A stretch of 64,000 nt of DNA from JAVBKU01 sp031553875 (GTDB taxonomy: Bacteria > Bacteroidota > Bacteroidia > Bacteroidales > Rikenellaceae), in contig JAVBKU010000004.1 of the NCBI GenBank assembly GCA_031553875.1, positions 248,001 to 312,000 of the forward strand. The letters are read 5' to 3'. Position 1 is the first letter of the stretch; each line of letters starts with the position of its first letter. This document shows positions 34,588-42,944 of the stretch, piece by piece. The notes beneath the pieces are model-generated. The model had not been told where the DNA came from, made no database searches, and worked only from the letters and a program-made list of their open reading frames with translations. A program made the position numbers and the translations under genes.

Positions 34588-35982
34588 ATGGAAGAAACGA
34601 ACATCCACTCATCAGCAGACAAACTGGGGCGGGAGAAGATCGGCAAACTGCTACTCGCCTACTCTATCCCCGCTATCGTCGGCATGCTGGTGACCTCTGC
34701 ATATAATATCATCGACCGTATATTCATCGGTCAGGGCGTGGGCGCTATGGCCATTTCGGGCCTTGCGCTTACACTTCCTTTGATGACCGGAGTGACGGCC
34801 ATAGGTACGCTCGTGGGTGTGGGTTCGGCCGCCAGGATGTCGATAGTATTGGGGATCGGCGACGCCAAATGGGCTCGGAATATTCTGGGTAACGCCCTGG
34901 TACTTACCTGTGTACTATCATTACTGCTCGTGACGGGAAGTATGATCTATCTCGACGAGATCCTCGCCCTGTTCGGCGGAAGTCCGCAGACCATACCCTA
35001 CGCCAGAGAATACCTTGAGATAATCATTCCGTTCAGCGTGCTGATCAACCTGTGTTACAGTTTCAGCAATATGATGAGGGCTTCGGGCCACCCGAAAAAG
35101 GCAATGTTCACCCTTCTTATCGGCGTGGTGCTCAATATAATACTCGCCCCCTTCTTTATCTTTGTTTTAGGTATGGGGATACGGGGCGCGGCCATAGCTA
35201 CCGTCATATCCATGGCCGTGAGCGCCGCCTTCGCCATAGGGCATTTCTGCAACGGCAAACACCTGATACACTTCACATGGCCTGCGATGAGGCTCAAAAA
35301 GAGTATCATCATCAATATCGTGTCGATAGGTATGGCCCCGTTCCTGCTACACGTTGTAGGCTCGGGGGTGAATATCATACTGAACAATATACTCGTAGAT
35401 AACGGTGGAGACCTGGCTATCGGGGCTTTCGGCATCATCAATAGCTATGGTATGTTCATGGTTATGTGCGTGTTGGGACTGTGCCAGGGCATGCAACCCG
35501 TCGTTGGTTACAATCTCGGAGCGGGAAACAGGCAAAGAGTTCGTAAGGCCCTGATGCTCACCATCAAGGCTGGCGCCGTGATCATGATCTTCGGATTCCT
35601 CATGTGCGAACTATTCCCCCACACCCTTGCGAGCGCATTCACCAACGATGAGGAACTACTCGCCCTGACAAGCAGGGGGCTCACCATAGCTTCCCTGATG
35701 CTTCCGGTGATAAGCCTGCCGATGATATCGTCGTCGTTCTTCCAGGCAACGAGTAAAGCCAGCAAGGCTATATTTATCAGCCTCACGCGACAGGTATTGT
35801 TCTTAATACCCATGTTGTACATTCTGCCCCGCCTTTGGGGTCTCGACGGAGTGTGGGCTTCTATAGCCGTGTCCGACCTCGTGTCGGCCATTGTAGCGGG
35901 CCTGTTCTTGAGGAACGAACTGAGGCGTAATTTCGGGACAGATGACGATATACCGTCCGCCGCACGCACGGAAGAAGCTTAA
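34588..35982 (+). CDS. MATE-family multidrug efflux transporter
   Basis: 464 residues with about twelve membrane helices. The N-terminus has KIGKLLLAYSIPAIVGMLVTSAYNIIDRIFIGQGVG, the typical first MATE helix with the IDRIFIG motif. The second half repeats it (VSIGMAPFLLHVVGSGVNIILNNIL). It exports cationic drugs or metabolites using Na+ or H+. The start codon lies 5 bp after the preceding hairpin, so an unusually short leader or internal initiation is implied. No local regulator. Confidence 0.88.
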   Translation: MEETNIHSSADKLGREKIGKLLLAYSIPAIVGMLVTSAYNIIDRIFIGQGVGAMAISGLALTLPLMTGVTAIGTLVGVGSAARMSIVLGIGDAKWARNILGNALVLTCVLSLLLVTGSMIYLDEILALFGGSPQTIPYAREYLEIIIPFSVLINLCYSFSNMMRASGHPKKAMFTLLIGVVLNIILAPFFIFVLGMGIRGAAIATVISMAVSAAFAIGHFCNGKHLIHFTWPAMRLKKSIIINIVSIGMAPFLLHVVGSGVNIILNNILVDNGGDLAIGAFGIINSYGMFMVMCVLGLCQGMQPVVGYNLGAGNRQRVRKALMLTIKAGAVIMIFGFLMCELFPHTLASAFTNDEELLALTSRGLTIASLMLPVISLPMISSSFFQATSKASKAIFISLTRQVLFLIPMLYILPRLWGLDGVWASIAVSDLVSAIVAGLFLRNELRRNFGTDDDIPSAARTEEA

Positions 35983-36066
35983 CGCCTGCAAAATAAATCC
36001 TGCCCACGTGGCCTTTATGGAATGTTATTTGATAGTAACTAGCGAGTTACCATCAACCATATCCCC

Positions 36067-36822
36067 ATGAAAGAGATCAAAGTGCAGCAGGGTTGCCGCC
36101 GGGCTCCCGAAAATTTCCGTATCGAAATAGTAGACCAGGGCCCTTACCTGGTATTCGGCCGCCCTCCCCTGAAGCAGTATTTCATGCTTCCCAACCGCGA
36201 AGGACATATATGGTACTTCAAGGAGGGCAAGAGTTACAGCACCTCGGCCGAACCCACGGCACTGTGCCGTTGCGGCCATTCCAAGTCCAAGCCTTATTGC
36301 GACGGGGCGCACGAACATGCCGAATGGTACGGCGAACTCACCTCTCCCGAAGAAGACCTGCTGGACGGCGCCGACGTGTACCGCGGACCGCATGTGGCCC
36401 TGTCGGATAATGACAGGTATTGCGTCTTCGCGCGTTTCTGCGACGCCAAGGGCCGTGTGTGGAATCTGGCCGAGGAGCCTTCGGAGCGAGCCGCTGAAGC
36501 CGCCACGTACGAGGCCAACCACTGCCCCGGCGGCCGCCTGTCGACATGGGATAATGCGTCGGGCGAGCCCAACGAGCCGGAATACGAACCGTCGCTTGGC
36601 CTGCTGGAAGACCCGCAAAGGCATTGCAGCTCGGGCCTGTGGGTACGCGGCGGGATACCCGTGGTACGCTCGGACGGTTATACCTATGAAATCCGTAACC
36701 GCGTAGCCCTCTGCCGATGCGGCAACTCATCCAATAAACCATTCTGCGATGGCACACACGCCTCCGTCTACTTCAAGGACAGCCTGCCCGGCGAGCCACA
36801 GGAGGATGGGAAAGAATTTTAA
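36067..36822 (+). CDS. CDGSH iron-sulfur domain protein with two motifs
   Basis: 251 residues, no signal peptide. Two CDGSH-type [2Fe-2S] sites are visible: CRCGHSKSKPYCDGAH (residues ~76-91) and CRCGNSSNKPFCDGTH near residue 220. Both keep the Cys3-His ligand pattern. The segment between them resembles the DUF1271-type ferredoxin-like part found in some bacterial CDGSH proteins (NHCPGGRLS). Likely a soluble electron carrier or cluster-transfer protein. The next gene is compositionally foreign, so no partner can be inferred. Confidence 0.85.
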   Translation: MKEIKVQQGCRRAPENFRIEIVDQGPYLVFGRPPLKQYFMLPNREGHIWYFKEGKSYSTSAEPTALCRCGHSKSKPYCDGAHEHAEWYGELTSPEEDLLDGADVYRGPHVALSDNDRYCVFARFCDAKGRVWNLAEEPSERAAEAATYEANHCPGGRLSTWDNASGEPNEPEYEPSLGLLEDPQRHCSSGLWVRGGIPVVRSDGYTYEIRNRVALCRCGNSSNKPFCDGTHASVYFKDSLPGEPQEDGKEF

Positions 36823-36858
36823 AAAATAGGAGATATTTATTCATCTAAAAATAGATTC

Positions 36859-37932
36859 ATGGACAATTTTAGAAATAATAGAAACGCGTTTTTTCAAAAA
36901 TACAATATTAGCGAAAGTGATTTCAGTAAAACTGGACTTAAATGGGAGGAATTAATTCTCATACATGACGATTTTATAAAACGACGGTCTGAATTAGAAA
37001 ATACTGTTTTACCTGTATTTCAGGCAGCATCTAAAATATCATCTGTTCATTCAGTCAGATATAGAATAAAAAATTCGGAACATCTTATAGAAAAACTCAT
37101 ACGCAAGGCAATTCAAAATATCGGGAGCCCCGAGATAACGATCGAAAATTATTGTGATGAAATTGGGGATTTAATGGGGGTAAGAATATTGCATTTGTAT
37201 AAATCCGAATGGATCAATATTCACAATGATATTTTGAAAACATGGGACCTAAAAGATGATTGTCCGCCTAAAGCCTATTATCGTAAAGGCGACCATGACG
37301 ATTTAGTAAAAGAATTTTCAATTCATGGTTGTAGTCCAGAGATACACAAGTATGGTTATAGGTCGATACACTATATTGTAAAAACAAAGCCGGGAAAAAG
37401 AACTTACTATGTTGAAATACAAGTTAGAACTATTTTTGAGGAAGCATGGAGCGAAATAGATCACAGTGTACGGTATCCGTATGACCTTGAGAACCCCTTG
37501 TTAAAACAATATTTAATGATTTTTAACCGATTGGTAGGGAGTGCTGATGAGATGGGGGCTTTTGTATTACGTTTATCTGAACACTTAAGAGATACCCAAA
37601 ATGAATACACCCAAAAAATATCCGATTTAAATGGCAAAATAGGAAAATTAGAGGATACTGTGAGGAGACTTAGGGATAAGTCTGAATCTCAATCGGTAAA
37701 TAGAGCTATTCAAGAATTAAAGAATGTAACTAAAGAGTTAGACATAAATCCATTTTTAGATATTCCTGGCTCATTTTTAGATAGTTTAAAGCCGGACCCC
37801 ATATTCGTTACCTTAAGTACTAGAAATATTAGAGGTAAGCGCGTTAAAACAATTGATCTGGACCATAATAAAGAAATTTTTCCTTCAAATAAATACAAAA
37901 TAAAAAAACATAACGACGATTCAGATCTATAG
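36859..37932 (+). CDS. Orphan RelA/SpoT-domain (p)ppGpp synthetase-like protein
   Basis: 357 residues. A nucleotidyltransferase domain of the RelA/SpoT synthetase type: VRYRIKNSEHLIEKLIRK (ATP-side basic helix), EIGDLMGVRIL (metal-binding Asp), GYRSIHYIV (G-loop Tyr region) and VEIQVRTIFEEAWSEIDHSVRY. There is no HD hydrolase, TGS or ACT domain. A coiled-coil-like stretch (~250-300) and a basic tail follow. The gene is strongly AT-rich against its GC-rich neighbours, so recent transfer is likely. It could be a small alarmone synthetase, a toxSAS toxin or a CapRel-like defence protein. No obvious antitoxin is adjacent. Confidence 0.78.
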   Translation: MDNFRNNRNAFFQKYNISESDFSKTGLKWEELILIHDDFIKRRSELENTVLPVFQAASKISSVHSVRYRIKNSEHLIEKLIRKAIQNIGSPEITIENYCDEIGDLMGVRILHLYKSEWINIHNDILKTWDLKDDCPPKAYYRKGDHDDLVKEFSIHGCSPEIHKYGYRSIHYIVKTKPGKRTYYVEIQVRTIFEEAWSEIDHSVRYPYDLENPLLKQYLMIFNRLVGSADEMGAFVLRLSEHLRDTQNEYTQKISDLNGKIGKLEDTVRRLRDKSESQSVNRAIQELKNVTKELDINPFLDIPGSFLDSLKPDPIFVTLSTRNIRGKRVKTIDLDHNKEIFPSNKYKIKKHNDDSDL

Positions 37933-38797
37933 TCTCACATAATAAATCCTTCTTACACTGCCCCGTTACGCCTTTATTTCCATGCCGCCATCCAAGGTAC
38001 AGGGCTTTCAGCTTTGCCGTTTTTTGGCGTTCGTACAGCAGGATAAAGACTATGCGTTTGTATAAATGGTACTTCAGATGTGCCCGGAGGCTTATATTCC
38101 GGGGATATTCACGATGCAGGATGATACCGTTACGCACGTTGTAGTATGAGCGTGCCGGGCCGTATTCATTGGGGAATACTGCTCGCCCCAGCAGTTTACG
38201 CCGCTTTTGTTGATACCCCAGGCTGTGCGTCAACAATATATTCTTGAAACACAGGGTGGGAATCCCCGCCCGCTGCACTCTCCAAGAGTATTCGCAATCG
38301 ACGCCCCACACAAAAAGATCCTCACGGAACAATCCCAGCTTGCGGAATAGCGACACAGGATAAATAGTGCCGGAAGTCATGCATGAATTGACCTCGTCGA
38401 CCGTGTCCGTAACCGGATATTGTGGTTTTTGAGAAGATACGAGGAAGTAATTGGTCGAGAATATAGCCTCCTGCCCGCCGTGTTTTTTGACGGCATCGAG
38501 ATAACTGGCGAAAGTATCCTTATCGAAACTGCTGTCCTGGTCGAGGGTGAGCAGGTGGGTGTAGTCGTTCTCAAGGGCGTATTCGGCCGCTCTGTTCAAT
38601 GCGTAGCCGATGCCCATATTCTTTCCCTCGCCGCGAAATATTATCTTATCGGTATTCTTATAACCGAGAGGGTGTCTGGTTTCCTCGGGCGTGTTATCCC
38701 ACGCCATCAACATATCTATCTGTTCGATAAACCCGTCGATATTGGCCCAGACTGAACTGTCGGGGTGATAAAGAACTACTACGCCAAGGATTTTCAT
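37844..38797 (-). CDS. Family 2 glycosyltransferase (rhamnosyltransferase-like), 3' end altered
   Basis: 317 residues. A GT-A fold with MKILGVVVLYHPD at the start, LLTLDQDSSFD (the metal-binding DxD-like motif) and WGVDCEYSWRVQRAG. It is similar in layout to WbbL/RfbN-type rhamnosyltransferases of polysaccharide synthesis, and the donor and acceptor are not determined. The last ~30 codons run antisense through the end of the AT-rich Rel-like gene (89-bp overlap) and look unlike the rest, so the original C-terminus was probably replaced when that gene was acquired. Confidence 0.8.
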   Translation of the reverse strand: MKILGVVVLYHPDSSVWANIDGFIEQIDMLMAWDNTPEETRHPLGYKNTDKIIFRGEGKNMGIGYALNRAAEYALENDYTHLLTLDQDSSFDKDTFASYLDAVKKHGGQEAIFSTNYFLVSSQKPQYPVTDTVDEVNSCMTSGTIYPVSLFRKLGLFREDLFVWGVDCEYSWRVQRAGIPTLCFKNILLTHSLGYQQKRRKLLGRAVFPNEYGPARSYYNVRNGIILHREYPRNISLRAHLKYHLYKRIVFILLYERQKTAKLKALYLGWRHGNKGVTGQCKKDLLCETIDLNRRYVFLFCIYLKEKFLYYGPDQLF

Positions 38798-38882
38798 AAC
38801 TAACGTGAAGATTTATTGTGCCTATATCAGATTTATATTCAAGGCTTTACCGTTTATGCATTTTCTCTCTGCATTACTAAAT

Positions 38883-38890
38883 CAAAGGTA
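38883..38890 (-). promoter_or_regulatory. -7 element for the GT2 gene
   Basis: Minus strand reads TACCTTTG, an exact TAnnTTTG match, 85 bp before ATG 38797. Confidence 0.5.
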
Positions 38891-38937
38891 GGAGTAATAT
38901 TTTTTTTTTAAAAGTGTCAAGGTGGCCGGATATTCGC

Positions 38938-38945
38938 TATTTTTG
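38938..38945 (+). promoter_or_regulatory. -7 element for the redox cassette
   Basis: TATTTTTG is an exact TAnnTTTG match, 43 bp before ATG 38989. Confidence 0.55.
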
Positions 38946-38988
38946 TTTTATTGGTAAAAACGCGAGCTTAATTTCAAAGAAAAAAGAC

Positions 38989-40512
38989 ATGCTTCGAAAG
39001 TTAAGAATATCATTTGCCGTTATTTTCTTTTTGCTGCTGACCCTGCTGTTCCTCGACTTTACGGGGACGATACACCTGTGGTTCGGGTGGGTGGCAAAAT
39101 TGCAGCTCATTCCTGCGATATTGGCCGTAAATGCCGGGATTGTAATAGGGCTTATATTGCTCACGCTTATTTTCGGGCGAATATATTGCTCGGTGATCTG
39201 TCCGTTGGGTGTTTTACAGGACGGGGTTTCCAATTTATCGGGAAAAAGGAAAGGAAAAAAGAATCGCTTCCGTTACTCGCCCGCTATTTCATGGCTGCGA
39301 TACGGAATGTTGGCGGTGTTCCTTGTCGCCTTGGTGGCGGGCGTAGGTGTAATAGCTTCGGTACTCGACCCTTATGCCGCATACGGGCGTATAGCCTCCG
39401 GTTTCTTTGCACCTGTTTATCGCCTTGGGAATAATCTGTTGGCGGTTGTTTCAGAAAGAGTGGACAGTTATGCCTTCTACTCTACCGAGGTCTGGATTAA
39501 AAGCTGGATCACGTTCGGGATCGCCGTTATTACGCTTCTTGTAGTAGGCGTGCTCGCATGGCGCAACGGGCGCACTTACTGCAATACTATTTGTCCGGCG
39601 GGTACATTTCTTGGAGTTTTGTCGAGATTCTCCCTGTTCAGAGTAACTTTCAATGAAGAAAAATGTACGAAGTGTAACGCCTGTGAACGAGCCTGCAAGG
39701 CCTCTTGTGTAGACGTAAAAACTACGACTATCGACCACAGCCGTTGCGTAACCTGCTTCAACTGCATCGAAAAATGTAAATTCGGAGCGATGGAATACGC
39801 CCCTTTAAAAACGATGGTAAAGAATAAAACGCCCCACCCCGAGGCCAAAGACAGCGCTTCAAGTGCAGGAAATAGCGCAAAAGGCCTTTCCCGCCGCAGT
39901 ATGCTCTCTCTGGTGGGCATGATGGTGGTCGTCCGTGCCGCAAAAGCGCAGCAGTTATATGTGGACGGCGGATTGGCTGTGATCGAAGACAGAAAGATAC
40001 CGGACAGGAAAACGCCGATCGTACCGCCAGGTGCATTAGGAATAGCCCATATGAAACAACATTGCACCGCCTGCCAACTCTGTATTTCGGCTTGCCCCAA
40101 TAATATTCTGCTCCCCTCAAGTAAAATATCGACTCTGATGCAACCGGAAATGTCGTACGAGCGAGGCTATTGCCGTCCCGAATGCGTCGAATGTTCGCAT
40201 GTTTGCCCGACAGACGCTATCAAAGCCATCTCCGTCGCCGACAAATCAGCTATTTCGATCGGGTCTGCCGTTTGGATAAAGGATAATTGTGTGGTCAACA
40301 GAGATGACGTGCAATGCAGCCTCTGTGAACGTCATTGCCCTACGGGGGCTATTACACTGGTTAGCCGTGATCCCGGCAACAGCGACTCATTGAAGATACC
40401 CGTTGTCGACAAGGAATTGTGCATCGGTTGCGGCGCCTGTGAGAATCTTTGTCCGGCACGTCCGTTCAGCGCTATTTATGTGGAGGGAAATGTACGGCAC
40501 CACATGGTTTAG
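38989..40512 (+). CDS. Membrane polyferredoxin: NapH-like domain fused to a NapG-like domain
   Basis: 507 residues from ATG 38989 (MLRKLRISFAVIFFLLL). The longer frame overlaps the promoter. The first ~215 residues hold four or five membrane helices with NapH-type CSVICPLGVLQD and CNTICPAGTFLG motifs. A [4Fe-4S] pair follows (CTKCNACERACKASC, CVTCFNCIEKC). Then comes an internal Tat-like segment, LSRRSMLSLVGMMVVVRAAKA, at ~300-320. The last third carries at least three more cluster motifs (CTACQLCISACP, CSLCERHCP, CIGCGACENLCP). It would move electrons from the quinone pool or cytosol across the membrane. First gene of a four-gene unit. Confidence 0.82.
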   Translation: MLRKLRISFAVIFFLLLTLLFLDFTGTIHLWFGWVAKLQLIPAILAVNAGIVIGLILLTLIFGRIYCSVICPLGVLQDGVSNLSGKRKGKKNRFRYSPAISWLRYGMLAVFLVALVAGVGVIASVLDPYAAYGRIASGFFAPVYRLGNNLLAVVSERVDSYAFYSTEVWIKSWITFGIAVITLLVVGVLAWRNGRTYCNTICPAGTFLGVLSRFSLFRVTFNEEKCTKCNACERACKASCVDVKTTTIDHSRCVTCFNCIEKCKFGAMEYAPLKTMVKNKTPHPEAKDSASSAGNSAKGLSRRSMLSLVGMMVVVRAAKAQQLYVDGGLAVIEDRKIPDRKTPIVPPGALGIAHMKQHCTACQLCISACPNNILLPSSKISTLMQPEMSYERGYCRPECVECSHVCPTDAIKAISVADKSAISIGSAVWIKDNCVVNRDDVQCSLCERHCPTGAITLVSRDPGNSDSLKIPVVDKELCIGCGACENLCPARPFSAIYVEGNVRHHMV

Positions 40513-40526
40513 AAAGGAGTTAAATT

Positions 40527-41918
40527 ATGGGAGAAAATAATAAAAAGGGAGTAAGCCGCCGCGATTTCCTGAAAATAACGGGTGCGGTTGGCGCTGCCGG
40601 GGCCGCTGCCTTGTACGGCTGCAAACCTACCAACAGCGTTTCTGCCGAGGGAGGTAAGTTAGGCGCGGTGCCCACAGATAAAATGACTTACCGCACAAAT
40701 CCGCATACCGGAGATAAAGTATCGCTCCTGGGTTACGGTTGTATGCGCTGGCCCCTGCGTACCAATGATAAGGGAGAAGAGGAAGTAGACCAGAATACCG
40801 TGAACGAATTGGTCGATTATGCCATAGCCCACGGGGTCAATTATTTCGACACCGCTCCTGTGTATGTACGCGGATGGTCGGAAACAGCCACTGGTATTGC
40901 TCTAAAGCGACATCCTCGCGATAAGTTCTTCATAGCTACAAAAGCCTCTAATCACAGGGCTGGCGCTGCAAGGACATTGCGAGATGGCATAGATATGTAC
41001 CATAAATCCATGCGCGACCTGCAGGTAGATTACATAGACTATTACCTGCTCCACGGCGTGGGAATGGGCGGCATGGAAGAGTTGCATGCGCGTTTTCTCG
41101 ACAACGGCTTACTCGACTACCTGCTCAAAGAACGGCAGGCAGGGCGTATCCGCAACCTGGGCTGGTCGTACCACGGCGATGTCGAAGTGTTTGACTATTT
41201 GTTGGCGCGGGAAGACATTCAGTGGGATTTTGTTCAGATACAGTTAAACTACGTCGATTGGCAGCACGCCACGGGACGGAATACCAATGCCGAATACCTG
41301 TTGGGCGAATTGGAGAAACATAACGTGCCGGCCGTAGTGATGGAGCCGCTGTTGGGTGGCCGGCTTGCCCGGGTGCCGTCGCAGGCGTTGAAGATAATGA
41401 AAGAGATTCTCCCGGAAGAGAGCGCCGCATCATGGGCATTCCGCTACGCGGGAACCCCCGAAAGCGTGTTGACAGTATTGAGCGGGATGGTGTATATGGA
41501 ACACCTGCAGGAAAATATCCGCAGTTACTCTCCGCTCGAGCCTGTCAACGAGCAGGAATATGCGGCATTGGAAGAGGTAACAGGGATCCTGGTCAATAAC
41601 GATTATGTGCAATGTACCGAGTGCCAGTATTGTATGCCTTGCCCCTACGGGCTCAACATACCTGCTGTTTTCGGGCATTACAACCGCATTGTCAGCGCGG
41701 GAAAAAAGCTGGAAAGCTCCAATGATGAAAATTACAAGAAAGCCCGCCGCGCATTTTTAGTCGGCTACGACCGCAGCGTGCCGAAACTTCGCCAGGCCAA
41801 TCACTGCATAGACTGCAAAATATGCAGACCGCGATGCCCGCAAAAGATCAACATCCCCAAAGAGATGCAGCGCGTCGATATGTACGCGGAACAATTGAAG
41901 CAGAAGCTTGAATTTTAG
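40527..41918 (+). CDS. Tat-exported aldo/keto reductase with C-terminal ferredoxin domain
   Basis: 463 residues. It begins with a canonical twin-arginine signal (VSRRDFLKITGAVGAAGAAAL, then GC, a possible lipobox at Cys ~32). An aldo/keto reductase barrel follows (LLGYGCMRWPL, FDTAPVYVRGWSE with the catalytic Tyr, DYYLLHG). The C-terminal ~110 residues add [4Fe-4S] motifs CTECQYCMPCPYG and CIDCKICRPRCP. Barrel plus ferredoxin is known in Bacteroidota and Clostridia, but the substrate is not. It starts 14 bp after the polyferredoxin gene, and electron supply from that protein is a reasonable inference. Confidence 0.85.
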   Translation: MGENNKKGVSRRDFLKITGAVGAAGAAALYGCKPTNSVSAEGGKLGAVPTDKMTYRTNPHTGDKVSLLGYGCMRWPLRTNDKGEEEVDQNTVNELVDYAIAHGVNYFDTAPVYVRGWSETATGIALKRHPRDKFFIATKASNHRAGAARTLRDGIDMYHKSMRDLQVDYIDYYLLHGVGMGGMEELHARFLDNGLLDYLLKERQAGRIRNLGWSYHGDVEVFDYLLAREDIQWDFVQIQLNYVDWQHATGRNTNAEYLLGELEKHNVPAVVMEPLLGGRLARVPSQALKIMKEILPEESAASWAFRYAGTPESVLTVLSGMVYMEHLQENIRSYSPLEPVNEQEYAALEEVTGILVNNDYVQCTECQYCMPCPYGLNIPAVFGHYNRIVSAGKKLESSNDENYKKARRAFLVGYDRSVPKLRQANHCIDCKICRPRCPQKINIPKEMQRVDMYAEQLKQKLEF

Positions 41919-41924
41919 CTTAAA

Positions 41925-42341
41925 ATGGAAGAACTGATACAGATATTACATCAAGGGAATTATTCTTGTGTAATCCGCAATGGGACGACCCGTACTTTCA
42001 CCCGGAGAGGGGTTGCCGATTTGTACTCTTTACTCAAGGACGAGCCGTCTTTCCTTAATGGAGCCGCCGTTGCGGACAAGGTCATAGGTAAAGGGGCCGC
42101 GGCAATCCTCGTCAAGGGTGGAGTAAAACGTGTTTATGCAGATGTGATAAGTCTTAGCGCTTTGACACTATTACGTGAAGCTGGTATTGAAACTGACTTT
42201 GGAAGTACGGTGCCGTTTATCCAGAACAGGGATAAATCCGGCTGGTGTCCGATGGAGAAGATTTGCTATGAAGAAAAGACAGCCGAAGATATTCTGCCCC
42301 TTATAGAAAAATTCATCGACGGGATGAAGCCGTCTGTTTAA
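41925..42341 (+). CDS. DUF1893 family protein
   Basis: 138 residues, cytosolic by sequence. It matches the DUF1893 pattern: LIQILHQGNYSCVIRNG, FTRRGVADLYSLL, AAVADKVIGKGAAAILVKGGVKRVYADVISLSAL and NRDKSGWCPMEKIC. The fold is related to cytidine-deaminase-like proteins, but a zinc-binding HAE/PCxxC set is not evident here. Function unknown. It starts 6 bp after the AKR gene and is clearly part of the same transcript. Confidence 0.82.
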   Translation: MEELIQILHQGNYSCVIRNGTTRTFTRRGVADLYSLLKDEPSFLNGAAVADKVIGKGAAAILVKGGVKRVYADVISLSALTLLREAGIETDFGSTVPFIQNRDKSGWCPMEKICYEEKTAEDILPLIEKFIDGMKPSV

Positions 42342-42409
42342 TAATGGGAAATGCCACGGCCTCGGTTATGGCAGGTTTATTTGAATCTATAGATTAAAAC
42401 CGGAATGAT

Positions 42410-42922
42410 ATGGAAGCAAGTGCATTGAAACTTTATTCGTTGAACTACAATGAGGCAAAGACCTATATTGTAGCGGCGGCCTTTATTGCAGGCAATATCC
42501 TTTTGCCCCAACTCTGCCACCTGATACCCAATGGAGGATCGATATTCCTTCCCATCTACTTTTTCACGCTCATCGCGGCATATAAATATGGATGGAAAGC
42601 GGGATTGCTGACGGCTGTATTCTCCCCTCTCGTCAATTCGGCCTTGTTCGGCATGCCTCCATTGGCTGTATTGCCTGTTATCGTGTTCAAGTCGGTATTG
42701 CTGGCCGGATTTGCAGGACGTGCCGCAAACCATTTCAAAAGGGTGTCTATCCCTATCTTATTGGGAGTGGTTCTCGCCTATCAGCTTGTGGGCACATTGG
42801 GCGAATGGATCTGGACGGGCAGTTTTAATGTGGCTGCCCAGGACTTCCGCATAGCTATCCCCGGAATGTTATTACAGGTATTCGGCGGATATCTGTTTAT
42901 CAAATACTTAATCCGGAAATAG
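42410..42922 (+). CDS. ECF-transporter S-component-like membrane protein
   Basis: 170 residues with five or six hydrophobic helices. It has the compact layout of ECF S components (NEAKTYIVAAAFIAGNILLPQLCHLIPNGG, then PIYFFTLIAAYKYGWKAGLLTAVFSPLVNSALFG). Such proteins bind a vitamin, metal or precursor and share an energising module coded elsewhere. It closes the cassette, so the ligand may be a cofactor or substrate of the redox proteins. No ATPase genes are nearby. Confidence 0.72.
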   Translation: MEASALKLYSLNYNEAKTYIVAAAFIAGNILLPQLCHLIPNGGSIFLPIYFFTLIAAYKYGWKAGLLTAVFSPLVNSALFGMPPLAVLPVIVFKSVLLAGFAGRAANHFKRVSIPILLGVVLAYQLVGTLGEWIWTGSFNVAAQDFRIAIPGMLLQVFGGYLFIKYLIRK

Positions 42923-42944
42923 CCACAAATACCCCGCTCAGGTA

